From the NCBI GenBank assembly GCA_025350625.1, contig JANXXL010000131.1:1-64000 (forward strand): DNA of 64,000 nucleotides, given 5' to 3'. Made by a program: the position numbers and the translations under genes. This DNA is from Bryobacterales bacterium (GTDB lineage Bacteria > Acidobacteriota > Terriglobia > Bryobacterales > Bryobacteraceae). The notes under the pieces were generated by a model, which was not told where the DNA came from, ran no database searches, and saw nothing but the letters and a program-made list of their open reading frames with translations. This document shows positions 56,458-64,000 of this stretch, one piece after another; the first letter of the stretch is position 1; every line of letters begins with the position of its first letter.

Positions 56458-57378
56458 GATCGATAACTCCTCGCGCATCAAGCACTCTTCGGAATCCGGC
56501 GGCAGCAGCGAGGAATAGCTTCGCGCTCCGCTGCGGACTTCGAGTGAGGACGCCTCCGTCCGGCGGATCGACATCTCCAGGTTGCCGCCGGTGAAGACTA
56601 CCGAGTGCAGCCCCGCATCTCCCGCCACTGGCGCCAGCGTAATATCGATGCCGGGGAGGGCGCGCTCAATCCAGCGGGCGAAGTACAGAGAACGGGTTCC
56701 GGGCCGGGCGCCTCCATGTTCAAGTCGCACCGCCCCGCTGCGCGCGTCCACGAGCCATTCGGGGGGCGCAGCGTCCATCAGGTGGGCCACCGCTTCACGC
56801 CAACCCGTGAGCCGGGTCCACGCCAGGTCCGCCACTCGCCGGCCGCCCTTTTGCATGCGCCGCAGGAACTCGAATGCCGAAGCTGGATGGCGCACCGCCC
56901 GCGTGTTGAAGATAATTTTGTTCGCGAGCGGAAACAGCGGATCGAGGGACCGGTCCAAAAAAGCGCGCGGGCCGCGGCACCACAGCACTACCGGCAGATC
57001 GGGCGCGATCAACGGAACGAGCACCCGAGCCACTTCGTCGGTTTGCTCGGAATCTGCAGTGATCTCGATGCCTTCCGAGCAAATCTGCTGCTGCCCGCCG
57101 AAAGGCATCCAGCATTCAGCGAACACCTGTCCGCTCAACTCGCCGCCTTCGCTCGGAATCAGCACGATGGCGCGGCTGGGATGGCCGTGCATTAGTTGGC
57201 CAATGGTTTTCCTGGCGGATTCGGCGTCGGCCGCGTCATCCGGCTCGGCTACCACCATTAAAGTCATCGAGCACGCGCGCAACACGCCGCCTGCGCCGCC
57301 CTGGTCCTTGGCAAGTTGAGCCCACAGGCCGCGTAAATCCCGCAGGACCTTTTCAGGATCGATAGCCGCCGCGACCAT
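56419..57378 (-). CDS. opcA: Glucose-6-phosphate dehydrogenase assembly protein OpcA-like
   Basis: 319 aa, directly downstream of and overlapping zwf; LVPLIAPDLPVVLWCRGPRAF. Confidence 0.85.
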   Translation of the reverse strand: MVAAAIDPEKVLRDLRGLWAQLAKDQGGAGGVLRACSMTLMVVAEPDDAADAESARKTIGQLMHGHPSRAIVLIPSEGGELSGQVFAECWMPFGGQQQICSEGIEITADSEQTDEVARVLVPLIAPDLPVVLWCRGPRAFLDRSLDPLFPLANKIIFNTRAVRHPASAFEFLRRMQKGGRRVADLAWTRLTGWREAVAHLMDAAPPEWLVDARSGAVRLEHGGARPGTRSLYFARWIERALPGIDITLAPVAGDAGLHSVVFTGGNLEMSIRRTEASSLEVRSGARSYSSLLPPDSEECLMREELSILGRDPAFERVLA

Positions 57379-58865
57379 TAACTATTCCTCCAAACGTGGG
57401 CTTGGCGCGCGAGCATTTCGTCTGCTGCTGCCGGTCCCCAGGTGCCCGGTTCGTAATTCGGAAATTCGAATTTGCGATTGGCCCAGTCCTCAAGGATTGG
57501 CGACACTACCCGCCAGCTTGCCTCTACCATGTCCTGCCGCGTATAGAGGGTCGCGTCGCCCGTCAGCGCGTCTTCGAGCAACGTCTCATAGGCGGTCGGC
57601 GACCGCTCGCCAAAACTGGAGCCGTAGTTGAAATCCATCGACACCGGCCGCAGGCGCATGCCGCTGCCGGGCTGCTTCGACAAAAACCGCAGAGAAATAC
57701 CTTCCTCGGGTTGAATGCGCAGGATCAAAAGATTCGGCCGCATGGTGACGCCCCCCGCGTCAGGAGTAAACAACGCGTGGGGAGCCGTATTGTATTGGAT
57801 AGCAATCTCCGTAGTGCGTTTCGGCAACCTCTTGCCGCTGCGAATATAGAACGGAATACCGGCCCAACGCCAGTTATCGATATAAAACGTCGCGGCGGCG
57901 TAGGTGGGAGCTTGCGTCGCGGGGTCGACTCCCGGCTCGTGGCGAAAGCCGCCGTATTGTCCCGCCACGGCGTAGAGCGGCACTTCCTCGGGACTCAGAA
58001 TGCGAATCGAGCGCAGCAACTTGGCGCGCTCGTCGCGCACGGCATCCGGCTCATACTCCGCCGGGGGCTCCATCGCGATAGTAGCCATCACTTGCAACAG
58101 ATGATTCTGGATCATGTCGCGCACTGCGCCGGCTTCCTGATAGTACGCGCCCCGACCCTCGACGCCGATCGATTCCGCGGCCGTGATCTGCACGTGATTT
58201 ATGTAGCGCCGGTTCCACAAGGGCTCAAAGATCCCGTTGCCGAAGCGGAACGCCAGGATATTCTGCACCGTTTCCTTACCCAGATAGTGATCGATGCGAT
58301 AGACGTCGGCTTCGTCGAATACGCGGTGGATGCGTTCGTTCAACTCGCGTGCGCTCTTTAGATCGTGGCCAAACGGTTTCTCAACCACAACGCGCTGCCA
58401 GCCTTCCGCAGTGCTGCGTCCCAAACCCACGGCCCCGAGCCGCTCTACCACTTCACCGTAGTAGCTGGGTTGCGTCGAAAGGTAATACAGAACGTTGGTG
58501 CGGCCGAGCGCCGTCAGTTTGTCCTTGATCGAGGAGTAGAGCGCCGGGTCGCTCAAATCGCCCGCGACGTAATAGAGACCCTTTGCGAAGCCATCCCACC
58601 GCTCTTCATCGAAGGGACTGTCTTCGAGAAACTGCTTCACCGAATCGTGCATCTTGGAGCGAAATTCGTCGTCGTTCAGCGGTGTGCGGGAGGTTCCTAG
58701 AATCGACACTGTCGCCGGGAGCCGCCTCTCATAGGCCAACCGGTAAAGTGCCGGAATCAGCTTGCGTTTGGTGAGATCGCCGTTTGCCCCAAAGATGACA
58801 ATGGCGCATTCCGGGACCTGGCGTTCGAAGCGCAGTGGGTCGGCAAAGGGGTTGGAGTCGGCCAC
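57378..58865 (-). CDS. zwf: Glucose-6-phosphate 1-dehydrogenase
   Basis: 495 aa; IFGANGDLTKRKLIPALYRL; RIDHYLGKETVQNILAFRFGN. Confidence 0.97.
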   Translation of the reverse strand: MADSNPFADPLRFERQVPECAIVIFGANGDLTKRKLIPALYRLAYERRLPATVSILGTSRTPLNDDEFRSKMHDSVKQFLEDSPFDEERWDGFAKGLYYVAGDLSDPALYSSIKDKLTALGRTNVLYYLSTQPSYYGEVVERLGAVGLGRSTAEGWQRVVVEKPFGHDLKSARELNERIHRVFDEADVYRIDHYLGKETVQNILAFRFGNGIFEPLWNRRYINHVQITAAESIGVEGRGAYYQEAGAVRDMIQNHLLQVMATIAMEPPAEYEPDAVRDERAKLLRSIRILSPEEVPLYAVAGQYGGFRHEPGVDPATQAPTYAAATFYIDNWRWAGIPFYIRSGKRLPKRTTEIAIQYNTAPHALFTPDAGGVTMRPNLLILRIQPEEGISLRFLSKQPGSGMRLRPVSMDFNYGSSFGERSPTAYETLLEDALTGDATLYTRQDMVEASWRVVSPILEDWANRKFEFPNYEPGTWGPAAADEMLARQAHVWRNS

Positions 58866-58929
58866 TCAGTTCAACTTAGCATGTTAGGATTGAACTTCAC
58901 CCCTCCACGGTCTTTCGAAATCCAAAATC

Positions 58930-59304
58930 ATGCCAACTGCAGACACCAAGAAAGTGCTCGCCGTGCTGGACGACCTGTTCTTCACCGTCAAAATCAACGA
59001 AGCGGCCAAGCGCGCCGGTCTGAGCGCCACCTTCGTAAAGAGCCAGCGGGACGCTCTCGATCAAGCCGCCGAGGGACCCGCTCTGATCATTCTCGACCTG
59101 AACTTCGCCGCTATCCTGCCGGTGGATCTCATCCAGAAATTTAAGGCCGATCCGAATCTGAAAAAGATCAACCTGGTGGGGTACGTTTCGCATGTTCAGG
59201 GGGAACTGAAGCAGGAAGCCCAAGAGGCCGGCTGCGATATGGTGCTGGCACGCTCCGCATTTTCGCAGAGCCTCCAGCAGATCATGAAACGGCACGCCAA
59301 TTAA
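58930..59304 (+). CDS. Stand-alone receiver-like (possibly degenerate) protein
   Basis: 124 aa; KKVLAVLDDLFF...ALIILDLNFAAILP...INLVGYVSH...GCDMVLARSAF; receiver-like fold pattern with Arg in place of the usual Lys. Confidence 0.7.
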   Translation: MPTADTKKVLAVLDDLFFTVKINEAAKRAGLSATFVKSQRDALDQAAEGPALIILDLNFAAILPVDLIQKFKADPNLKKINLVGYVSHVQGELKQEAQEAGCDMVLARSAFSQSLQQIMKRHAN

Positions 59305-59305
59305 G
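59078..59305. repeat. 228-bp direct repeat, copy 1 (3' part of receiver-like gene)
   Basis: Aligns without gaps to 61282-61509 (offset 2204), 22 mismatches by hand count. Confidence 0.95.
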
Positions 59306-59456
59306 CACGGCTGCCGAAACTCGCGCGAATTGGGCGCGAGCTGGCCCGTTCCCATTTCGAGCAGATCCAGTTTCCGGACCAGGTACTAGATCTACTGGAT
59401 TTTCCACAGAAAGGAAAAAGCTTGTTCTCAAAGGCTCAGGCTGGTTATAGTTATTT

Positions 59457-61184
59457 GTGCCGGTAGGTCAACATATTAATCCGGTTAAGGAGAGAATGAT
59501 GTGGATCCCGGTCGAGCGAGTCCTGGCGGCGCCGTCGAAGTATTGTAGTATCGCCTTTCTGTATGTCGTATTGCTTGTCTTGACGAGCGGCAGACCGATT
59601 CTGGCTCAAACCTTCCCCATGTCCATCACGTGCACCAGCACGGGACAAACTTGTACCCCCGTTTTTTCGACGCCCGTCACGTTCGCGCAGGCCGGACCGC
59701 TCGCCATTACGGTCACAGCCGCTCCCACACACTGTTCCAACGTCGGCTACATCGTCGCCCTGGACACGACCGTACTCAGCACTACCACCTTCCTGACTCC
59801 CGGACAAACTAGCGGACCCATTGTCAGCGCGGCGGTGAGCAGCGGTCAGCATACCGTCACCGTACAAGGCATCGGGACTGTGGGCGGATGCAATACCGGT
59901 GTCCTGGGTTCATGGTCAGGAACACTGGTGGTATCGCAGACCACGAACACCCCCACGGGCGCCAACGTAAGCGTGCCGTTGGGCGCGATCAATGTCGCCT
60001 TCGCGAATGTCACGGCGCCGGGAAGCACAATAGCCACCCCCCTTCCTCCACAGATCATGCCGCCGGGGTTCGCAGTATTCTCGCCATTACCCCCAGAAAT
60101 CCGTAGTGTCGATATATCAACCACCGCCACGTTCACGGGGCCAATCATCCTTGCATTCGACCTGGCTGGCGGCTCGCCATTACCGCCGAATATCACGCCA
60201 CAACAGTTTTCCAGGCTAAGAGTGCTACACGGAGAAGCCATTCCGGGCAACCCTATAATACCGGGCAACCCTATATTCGTGGACAGGACCGTCCCCACTC
60301 CCCCGCAAATCATTCCGAGCCCTCCACAGATCATGCCCATCTATGCGCAGGTTTCCTCGCTCAGTCCGTTCGTGATCGCTCAAATGTCCGACAAGATTGT
60401 GTTCTCGAGCAATCGCGACGGCAACTCCGAGATTTATTCGATGAACAGCGATGGAACAGGCCCGGCGAGGTTGACGAATAATCCGGCGGTGGACGTTTTC
60501 CCGGCCTGGTCGCCGGACCGCAGCAAGATCGCCTTCAGCAGCAACCGCAGCGGCAACTTTGAGATCTACTCGATGAACGCCGATGGCAGCTCGCCGGTAA
60601 GGCTGACGTTCAATGCACAGATCAATGGCGGCCCGGCTTGGTCACCCAACGGGACTAAGATCGCCTTCACCAGCAACCACGACGGCAATTTCGAAATCTA
60701 CTCGATGAATCCTGACGGAACGGGACTGGCACGGCTGACCAACAATCTATCGGCCGATGCCAATCCAACCTGGTCCCCTGATGGGACCAGGATCGCCTTT
60801 ATGAGCACCCGGGACGGCCGCTTCCAGATCTACTCGATGAACGCCGACGGGACGGGTGTGAAGCGGCTCACCAACAATTCGGCAGTGGACGTCAGTCCCG
60901 CTTGGTCTCCGGACGGCAGCAAGATTGTCTTCGCGAGCAACCGGAACGGCCTCATCAATTTCGAGATCTACGCGATGAACGCCGACGGCAGCGGGCCCGC
61001 CAGACTGACGAACAATGCAGCGGAGGACGGCCAGCCTTCCTGGTCGCCAGACGGCGCCAAAATCATCTTCACCAGCAACCGCACGGGCTTCTTTAACTTC
61101 CAGATCTACGCGATGAACTCCGATGGCAGCGGGCTGGCCAGGCTGACGACGAACCAAACGTTCGATCTGTCTCCGCAGTGGTAG
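59457..61184 (+). CDS. Secreted TolB/PD40-type beta-propeller protein
   Basis: 575 aa; six IxFxSNRDGNxEIYSMNxDGTGxxRLTNNxxxDxxPxWSPDG repeats. Confidence 0.93.
   Translation: MPVGQHINPVKERMMWIPVERVLAAPSKYCSIAFLYVVLLVLTSGRPILAQTFPMSITCTSTGQTCTPVFSTPVTFAQAGPLAITVTAAPTHCSNVGYIVALDTTVLSTTTFLTPGQTSGPIVSAAVSSGQHTVTVQGIGTVGGCNTGVLGSWSGTLVVSQTTNTPTGANVSVPLGAINVAFANVTAPGSTIATPLPPQIMPPGFAVFSPLPPEIRSVDISTTATFTGPIILAFDLAGGSPLPPNITPQQFSRLRVLHGEAIPGNPIIPGNPIFVDRTVPTPPQIIPSPPQIMPIYAQVSSLSPFVIAQMSDKIVFSSNRDGNSEIYSMNSDGTGPARLTNNPAVDVFPAWSPDRSKIAFSSNRSGNFEIYSMNADGSSPVRLTFNAQINGGPAWSPNGTKIAFTSNHDGNFEIYSMNPDGTGLARLTNNLSADANPTWSPDGTRIAFMSTRDGRFQIYSMNADGTGVKRLTNNSAVDVSPAWSPDGSKIVFASNRNGLINFEIYAMNADGSGPARLTNNAAEDGQPSWSPDGAKIIFTSNRTGFFNFQIYAMNSDGSGLARLTTNQTFDLSPQW
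60390..61184 (+). repeat. Six PD40 (WD40-like) repeats of ~42-44 codons
   Basis: Recurring SNRDGN.EIYSMN.DG.G..RLTNN protein unit, visible at DNA level. Confidence 0.92.
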
Positions 61185-61281
61185 GCCGGTTCGTTCGACG
61201 CGTGCTCCCGCAAGTCCGATCAAGCCCCGAGGCAGCGGACGTACAGCGATGGAATCGCCTGACATTAACCCGTATGGCGTA

Positions 61282-61509
61282 CCGCTCTGATCATTCTCGA
61301 GCTGAACTTTACCGCTATCCTGCCGGAGGAGCTCATCCAGAAATTTAAGGCCGATCCGAATCGGCAAAAGATCAACCTGGTGGGTTACTTTTCGTATGTT
61401 CAGGGCGAACTGAAGCAGAAGGCCCAAGAGGCCGGCTGCAATATGGTGCTGGCGCGATCAGCCTTCTCTCAGAGCCTGCAGCAGATCATGAAACGGCACA
61501 CCAATTAAG
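61282..61509 (+). pseudogene. 5'-truncated copy of the receiver-like gene (direct repeat copy 2)
   Basis: Reads ALIILELNFTAILPEELIQKFKADPNRQKINLVGYFSYVQGELKQKAQEAGCNMVLARSAFSQSLQQIMKRHTN* with no upstream in-frame domain. Confidence 0.88.
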
Positions 61510-62095
61510 GAATCGGCGCGTTCTTCTGACGGCGCACCCGCTCAAGATCCGCTGTCAGTTGCTTGGTGATCTTGTCGGCCACGTCCGCGCTTGCCCCCCG
61601 AAATTTCGCGCCGTTACTTTCCTGCGTAGTGGACCACATCACATCGCCGTCCTTATTCACCAGGCGCACGGTGGCCATAGCTTCATGCTTGCGTTCCTTA
61701 ATATTGGTCGATTCGGTCTCGCCGACACCCAAACTCAGGGAACGGGCCGCGCTGCGGCTGGTGCTCCCGCCGCCTCCGTTGAAACGAGTTCCCGTGTTAA
61801 CTCCGTTACTTTCCGACCCACCCGCACGCGCGTTGATGCCCTCGGAGGACTGAAAACTTTCGGTGTAGACCAAGTCCTCAGCCGCCCCCCGCAGAAAGGC
61901 GTCGGCGCGCTCGGTGTTTTCAGTCAATACGAATAACTTTGAACCCTGCAGACTGCTAATCAACAGGTCGCGCATCTGCGCGGCGGTTTCGCCGCCGGTT
62001 AACCGGTCGACATAAACCCGCTTTACGCCGGCCATCTGGGCCAAAACATCGTCGGGCGCTTGTGCCAGCAGAAAGGTCAAGAGGAGAGCCGTCAT
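61505..62095 (-). CDS. Hypothetical secreted protein
   Basis: ORF 61505..62236; start MTALLLTFLLAQAPDDVLAQMAGVKRVYVDRLTGGETAAQMRDLL. Confidence 0.7.
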   Translation of the reverse strand: MTALLLTFLLAQAPDDVLAQMAGVKRVYVDRLTGGETAAQMRDLLISSLQGSKLFVLTENTERADAFLRGAAEDLVYTESFQSSEGINARAGGSESNGVNTGTRFNGGGGSTSRSAARSLSLGVGETESTNIKERKHEAMATVRLVNKDGDVMWSTTQESNGAKFRGASADVADKITKQLTADLERVRRQKNAPIP

Positions 62096-62099
62096 GTAT

Positions 62100-62525
62100 C
62101 TATCCTTTCCCGGCCTTCCGAGCCTCCGGGTCCTGATATTGCACTTTCTGCCCGGTGCGGGCCTCCAATCCCACCAGCATCGCGCGGATTCCGTTCTTAT
62201 CCACACGAAACACCATCGCCTGCTGCTTGCCTTCATCGTCGCTATAGCCCACGGTCAGGAAATGCTTACGCGTTTTGCTCAACAGGAACATCGGAGAGAT
62301 CACCACCGCCATCATCAGCCGCCGGTCTACTTTTTGACCGTATTCGAGCAAATTGATGCGGTCATAAGGCACCCGCACCTGCGCGCCCCTGGCGTAGAAG
62401 GCGAAATAGCGAGGGTCGGAAAGTTCCACGGACCCTCCCGCGCCGCTCGCCAGCACGCCGACGGTTCCACCCACGTAGTCGGCACGGCTTTGGGCTAGCA
62501 GCAGCAGAAGCGCGAGGAGAGGCAT
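62100..62525 (-). CDS. Hypothetical secreted protein
   Basis: 141 aa; MPLLALLLLLAQSRA signal; internal hydrophobic segment. Confidence 0.7.
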   Translation of the reverse strand: MPLLALLLLLAQSRADYVGGTVGVLASGAGGSVELSDPRYFAFYARGAQVRVPYDRINLLEYGQKVDRRLMMAVVISPMFLLSKTRKHFLTVGYSDDEGKQQAMVFRVDKNGIRAMLVGLEARTGQKVQYQDPEARKAGKG

Positions 62526-62589
62526 AAGAATTAGTTGCGGGAACCACGCACATTTCTCTCTAAGAAAATAGGTGGGTTACACTCGACGA

Positions 62590-63372
62590 ATGCTCCTCTG
62601 CCCGGTACGCGACTGCCACCTGCCGCTCGCGCGTGAGGAGCGGCGTCTGGTTTGCCTGCGCGGACATTCCTTCGATATCGCGCGCAGCGGATACATAAAC
62701 CTGCTGCAACCTCAGGACCGGCGGTCCAAGCGCCCGGGCGACACTCCGTATGCCGTGGCAGCACGCCGGAGGTTGCATGATCGAGGGGTAACGGAGCCGC
62801 TTCTGCGCGCCATCGGGGAGATTCTAAACACCTCGCCCGCGGACACCGTTCTCGATGCGGGTTGCGGTGATGGTTTCTACCTGGGATCCCTGGCTCGTCA
62901 GAACGGGTTTGCGGCGCATGGCGTCGATATCTCGATTACGGCGGTGGATGCGGCGGCGCGCCGTTATCCGGAGTCGGAGTGGATCGTCGCCAATGCCGAT
63001 CGCTTGGTGCCTTATGCCGACCGCTCCTTCTCTAAAGTCTTATCGATCACGGGGCGAATGAACGCAAGCGAATTCCGGCGAGTGCTGCGCGACGATGGTC
63101 ATCTCCTGGTGGCCATTGCCGCACCTGACGATCTGGCGGAGCTGCGCCATGCAACCGGCCGCGCCGGCCGGGACCGCGTGGCACGAACTATTGAAACCTT
63201 CGCGGACGGATTCAAGCTGGCCGATCGGCACCGAATCACCACAGCGGCTGACCTGGACGCTGCCGCTGTGGAAGATGTCCTGCTCGCGATCTATCGCCCG
63301 CTGCGGTCGCAACCTATAAGAGCGATGCTCGTCACGTTCAGTCTGGATGTGTTGCTGTTTCTTGCCTTGTAA
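62590..63372 (+). CDS. RlmA-like 23S rRNA guanine-N1-methyltransferase family protein
   Basis: ORF 62572..63372; MLLCPVRDCHLPLAREERRLVCLRGHSFDIARSGYINLLQP; VLDAGCGDGFYLGSLA. Confidence 0.88.
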   Translation: MLLCPVRDCHLPLAREERRLVCLRGHSFDIARSGYINLLQPQDRRSKRPGDTPYAVAARRRLHDRGVTEPLLRAIGEILNTSPADTVLDAGCGDGFYLGSLARQNGFAAHGVDISITAVDAAARRYPESEWIVANADRLVPYADRSFSKVLSITGRMNASEFRRVLRDDGHLLVAIAAPDDLAELRHATGRAGRDRVARTIETFADGFKLADRHRITTAADLDAAAVEDVLLAIYRPLRSQPIRAMLVTFSLDVLLFLAL

Positions 63373-63384
63373 TAATGGAGAAGC

Positions 63385-63909
63385 ATGAGCATGCCACCCG
63401 AAAAGACACCGGCTTCAACGCAACCGGAACCTTGGATGCGAGGTCCGATTCCCGGCGTCCCCACCTTCATCGCGCCGCTGTTCTACTCCTTCCAGATGGC
63501 TCGCGAGGATCTTGCAAAATACACGGCAGACCTCACCATCAAGCAAATCTGGGCCACACCCCACGGCTTCGGTTCCGTCGGCTTCCACCTGCGGCATATC
63601 GCCGGCTCTACGGACCGACTGATGACCTACGTCGCGGGAGAACAGTTGTCCGACGCCCAACTGGCCGCGCTCAAGTCCGAAAAGGAACCGGGCGCAACGC
63701 GCGAGACATTGCTTGCAGCCATCAACGAAGCGTTTGAAAGAGCGGAAAAGGCGGCCCGCGCCCTCGAACCAGGCTGCCTCGCCGATCCCCGCGGCGTAGG
63801 CCGGAAACAACTCCCGACCACCGTAATCGGACTCCTGGTCCACCTCGCCGAGCATAACCAGCGCCACGTCGGCCAAGCCATCAGCGCGGCCAAGCTGGCA
63901 CGAATTTAG
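63385..63909 (+). CDS. DinB-family protein
   Basis: 174 aa; GSVGFHLRHIAGSTDRLMTYVAGEQL...LLVHLAEHNQRHVGQ. Confidence 0.88.
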   Translation: MSMPPEKTPASTQPEPWMRGPIPGVPTFIAPLFYSFQMAREDLAKYTADLTIKQIWATPHGFGSVGFHLRHIAGSTDRLMTYVAGEQLSDAQLAALKSEKEPGATRETLLAAINEAFERAEKAARALEPGCLADPRGVGRKQLPTTVIGLLVHLAEHNQRHVGQAISAAKLARI

Positions 63910-63938
63910 AATAGAATTGATCTTCCGCCGGTCTGCAC

Positions 63939-64000
63939 ATGACTCTCTCGTCCTACTGGCGGTTGCTGCGCGATAACCGGAATTTCAGACTGCTGTGGTT
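63939..64000 (+). CDS. N-terminus of a probable MFS transporter (runs off window)
   Basis: MTLSSYWRLLRDNRNFRLLW..., typical MFS N-terminus. Confidence 0.6.
   Translation, partial: MTLSSYWRLLRDNRNFRLLW

Overview
This 64-kb, high-GC chromosomal window has an Acidobacteria-like flavour, judged from protein content only: Oar-like TonB receptors, many secreted NHL/YVTN beta-propellers, PEP-CTERM tails and PilZ proteins. It is mostly densely packed, readable coding sequence. Housekeeping genes include trpS, a TrmA/RlmD-type RNA methyltransferase, rarA, a SpoU/TrmH-type methyltransferase, lexA, cysE, an AlaX-type editing protein, glgB, zwf-opcA, adenosine deaminase and a Ste24-like M48 protease. 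Accessory or lineage-specific blocks are: (i) a Tat-linked molybdenum hydroxylase, two NHL proteins, a TonB receptor and three tandem YncE-like propellers (1-13.2 kb); (ii) a putative catabolic operon of Zn-ADH, an unknown 99-aa protein, a Rieske oxygenase, a class II aldolase and a DASS transporter (22.2-27.1 kb); (iii) a small mobile/decay zone with HicAB and an IS110 element (35.1-37.9 kb); (iv) Tad-like genes (44-46.2 kb); (v) a second decayed toxin-antitoxin locus (52.2-52.6 kb). The best leads are: a hicA toxin frameshifted by one nucleotide at a C-run; a truncated, frameshifted MazF/PemK toxin behind an intact antitoxin-like ORF; an IS110 leader with three stem-loops that could be a bridge RNA; a LysW-like zinc ribbon with a hyperacidic tail; a secreted protein made of four secretin-N-like repeats; a ~228-bp, ~90% identical direct repeat of a receiver-like gene flanking a PD40 propeller gene; and a long hairpin ending at the RBS of a PEP-CTERM gene. 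I did not find a complete, clearly novel multi-gene system. No CRISPR array, tRNA or rRNA was recognised. All family names come from motif reading, not database searches.
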